This document shows positions 62,612-64,000 of a stretch of 64,000 nt of DNA, one piece after another. The first letter of the stretch is position 1; each line of letters starts with the position of its first letter. Location: positions 62,001 to 126,000 of the forward strand of contig NZ_BSDE01000007.1 of NCBI RefSeq assembly GCF_030268085.1, written 5' to 3'. The position numbers and the translations under genes are program-made. This stretch comes from Geothrix limicola (GTDB taxonomy: Bacteria; Acidobacteriota; Holophagae; Holophagales; Holophagaceae). The notes beneath the pieces were generated by a model that had not been told where the DNA came from, ran no database searches, and saw only the letters and a program-made list of their open reading frames with translations.

Positions 62612-62922
62612 GCAATGCCCTCGCGCACGTCTGGAGTGAGGACCGAGGTGAAGGGAGGATCCAGTGGGGGATTGCGTCGACCTTGAATAAAAGATTGGGA
62701 TCCCAAGTAATTGATTACGATAGCAGGTGAATGGTTGTCTCGACAGATCCTGAAGGTCAGCCCATGGGCGGCCGGAGCAACAGGGGCATTGAATGCGCCT
62801 TCTGGAGGAGGACTGGCCTCACAAGCTATCGGTAATCTCTGGGCCATTCCGGTGATGGCGATTGAGCACCGCTTGAGCACATGGCCCCGGTGCAAGGAAG
62901 ATGTGCTGAATAAAAACAAAAA
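62612..62922. other. Gap between unknown gene and tRNA-Ala, without a supported gene
   Basis: 338 bp to the tRNA (311 bp to its terminator). Short ORFs on both strands are inconsistent with each other and carry no ribosome site. The visible structure is the palindrome pair at 62695-62718; the rest shows no feature I can support. Confidence 0.6.
62695..62718. promoter_or_regulatory. Adjacent palindromes, possible operator
   Basis: TTGGGATCCCAA (62695-62706) is a perfect 12-bp palindrome, followed without gap by GTAAT-TG-ATTAC (62707-62718), a second perfect dyad. They lie 84-107 nt upstream of the unknown gene ATG (62611, minus strand). They could be operator sites for that gene or a divergent promoter. 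The regulator is unknown. Confidence 0.4.
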
Positions 62923-62923
62923 T

Positions 62924-62945
62924 GCCCCCTGATTTCTCAAGGGGC
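62924..62945 (-). terminator. Terminator of tRNA-Ala
   Basis: Stem GCCCC/GGGGC with a 12-nt loop, followed on the minus strand by ATTTTTGTTTTTA, a strong T-rich tail just past the tRNA 3' end. Confidence 0.65.
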
Positions 62946-62949
62946 TGGT

Positions 62950-63025
62950 TGGTGGACCTGATCAGGATCGAACTGACGACCTCTGCATTGCGAACGCAGC
63001 GCTCTCCCAGCTGAGCTACAGGCCC
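62950..63025 (-). tRNA. tRNA-Ala (anticodon CGC)
   Basis: Minus-strand cloverleaf. Acceptor GGGCCTG/CAGGTCC (one G-T pair), D-arm GCTC-AGCTGGGA-GAGC, anticodon stem CTGCG/TGCAG around loop TTCGCAA (anticodon CGC), T-arm with GTTCGATCC. CCA encoded. 76 nt. Confidence 0.95.
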
Positions 63026-63120
63026 ACGAAGCTCCAGTTTAGCGTGTCGGCGTTGGGCGTCAATGGTGGGGCCCGGCGGGCAGTAGTGGCTGGCGCCGCG
63101 GGAGGGCCTGGGCGGAATGG

Positions 63121-63146
63121 CGAAGGCCGCCTTGCGGCGGCCTTCG
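63121..63146. terminator. Strong hairpin downstream of ferredoxin oxidoreductase gene
   Basis: Perfect 11-bp stem CGAAGGCCGCC/GGCGGCCTTCG with a TTGC loop, 81 bp past the minus-strand stop at 63227. No T-run, so it may be an mRNA 3' stabiliser rather than an intrinsic terminator. Confidence 0.5.
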
Positions 63147-63226
63147 GTGTCCATGTGGCATAACCTTCTCGCCGGGGGCCGGCTCCGAACGCGCCACCGG
63201 CGCGTCCTCCGTCACCCGGCGGTCGG

Positions 63227-64000
63227 TTACATGAGGCTCTGCATGATCTTGTCGAGTTCGGCGGCGCTGGGCTTCAGCATGTCCTCGCCGAGGCTGGCCA
63301 GGGGCTCGTCCACCAGGTTCAGCACCTGGGGAAGAGGGGGCTGGATGGGGTTGATGTAGAGCAGGCCCGTGAGGAACTCACCCTTCTCCATGGATTCGTG
63401 GATGGCCTTCATGGCACCGAAGCGGTCCGTGGGGTCGTAGTGCTCGTGGATGGCCTTGATGGCCACCTTGGAACCGTCGGGGAAGGTCACGACTTCGGTC
63501 TCGCCGGCGGCGATATCGACGTCCTCGACCTCGGAGTACTGGATGAAGCCCAGGTCGTGGAGGGGGAAATCATGATCCTTCACGTGCTTGTAGGAGCGCG
63601 TGGAGGCGTCGTGGTTGTTGAAGGTGACGCAGGGGCTGATGATGTCGAGCACCACGGTGCCTTCGTAGGCGAAGGCGGCCTTGAGGATGGTGTTCATCTG
63701 CTTGGGGTTGCCCGAGAAGCAGCGCGCCACGAAGCCGCAGCCCAGTTCGATGGCCAGGGTGCAGGGGTCGATGGGAGGCAGCTCGTTCTTGGCGCCCGTC
63801 TTGAGGAAGGAACCCTTGTCGGCGGTGGCGGAGAACTGGCCCTTGGTGAGGCCGTAGACGCCGTTGTCCTCGATGATGTAGATCATCGGGATGTTGCGGC
63901 GCACGGCGTGGACGAACTGGCCCATGCCGATGGACATGGAATCGCCGTCGCCCGATACGCCGATGTTGATGAGCTGGCGGTTGGCCAGGGAGGCGCCGGT
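63227..64000 (-). CDS. 2-oxoacid:ferredoxin oxidoreductase beta subunit (5' end outside window)
   Basis: 257 residues visible, open to the window edge. The frame reads ...QLINIGVSGDGDSMSIGMGQF: GDGDS is the thiamine-diphosphate motif of the beta subunit (PorB/KorB), so the internal ATG at 63937 is not the start. NGVYGLTKGQ continues the TPP/magnesium site, and the DIISPCVTFNNHD block with C is typical. It oxidises pyruvate or 2-oxoglutarate to acyl-CoA, reducing ferredoxin, together with an alpha subunit encoded beyond the edge. KorB-like length suggests 2-oxoglutarate or a similar keto acid. Confidence 0.93.
   Translation of the reverse strand, partial: TGASLANRQLINIGVSGDGDSMSIGMGQFVHAVRRNIPMIYIIEDNGVYGLTKGQFSATADKGSFLKTGAKNELPPIDPCTLAIELGCGFVARCFSGNPKQMNTILKAAFAYEGTVVLDIISPCVTFNNHDASTRSYKHVKDHDFPLHDLGFIQYSEVEDVDIAAGETEVVTFPDGSKVAIKAIHEHYDPTDRFGAMKAIHESMEKGEFLTGLLYINPIQPPLPQVLNLVDEPLASLGEDMLKPSAAELDKIMQSLM

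Noticed and set aside
62711-62932. 73-aa plus-strand ORF before tRNA-Ala
   Set aside because: Starts with TTG inside a palindrome, has no ribosome site, and ends in the tRNA terminator.

Overview
This window is high-GC, Gram-negative bacterial chromosome. It carries lpxK (lipid A), Tat translocase, a TolQ-type motor, a type IV pilus/type II secretion-like assembly block with a secretin, electron-transfer flavoprotein with acyl-CoA dehydrogenase, a quinol-type nitric oxide reductase and a 2-oxoacid:ferredoxin oxidoreductase. That mix, the short intergenic gaps and the many ATGA stop/start overlaps fit an Acidobacteriota of the Holophagae type (Geothrix/Holophaga-like). This assignment is inference from gene content only; no rRNA or other taxonomic marker was compared.

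Layout. 1-6.7 kb: an NtrC-like regulator with a degenerate ATPase, a MoxR ATPase, a 78-bp tandem palindromic repeat, a RodZ-like protein with an uncharacterised partner, a GNAT acetyltransferase, a small exported protein and a parvulin isomerase. 6.9-11.9 kb: tRNA-Gly, then glycogen phosphorylase, phosphofructokinase and class II aldolase, a glycogen-to-triose route. 12.0-17.0 kb: a branched-chain amino acid ABC importer in which LivM and LivG are fused. 17.0-20.2 kb: LpxK, free methionine-sulfoxide reductase, a cNMP-FHA fusion and two small proteins. 20.2-25.8 kb: EtfAB, MurG, TatC/TatA and UDP-glucose dehydrogenase. 25.8-31.9 kb: a tightly overlapping operon tolQ - polysaccharide deacetylase (apparently starting at CTG) - yaaA - DUF309 - nadB, then serine dehydratase. 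32.1-34.0 kb: YrdC/YciO protein, Nudix hydrolase, S15 and tRNA-Leu.

34.1-39.8 kb is one overlapping minus-strand pilus/secretion operon (PilM-, PilN-, PilO- and PilP-like proteins, a lipoprotein secretin with a cohesin-like C-terminus, and a pseudopilin) without its ATPases or platform protein. 40.1-43.6 kb is smc. 43.9-53.4 kb holds a TPR protein, a 2-hydroxyacid dehydrogenase, RuvA and an Acu/Pat-like protein-acetylation block: AcuC-type deacetylase, AcuB-type CBS-ACT protein, and a GNAT/acyl-CoA-synthetase-like acetyltransferase divergent from an acyl-CoA synthetase that has the classical acetylatable lysine motif. An acyl-CoA dehydrogenase follows. A 269-bp MITE-like inverted-repeat element sits inside the acetylation block and supplies the acetyltransferase stop codon.

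55.3-62.6 kb is accessory: a secreted DUF3472/ricin-lectin protein, then an AT-rich leader and a nitric-oxide/respiration block (qNor, cupin, NDH-2, hemerythrin-like protein and an unknown 341-aa protein). tRNA-Ala and the 5'-truncated ferredoxin oxidoreductase beta subunit close the window. No CRISPR array, prophage, transposase or rRNA was seen. The non-coding items that stand out are the MITE-like element, a dispersed palindromic repeat lying between two convergent gene pairs, the 78-bp tandem repeat, and several hairpins placed inside operons where unequal expression of neighbours would make sense.
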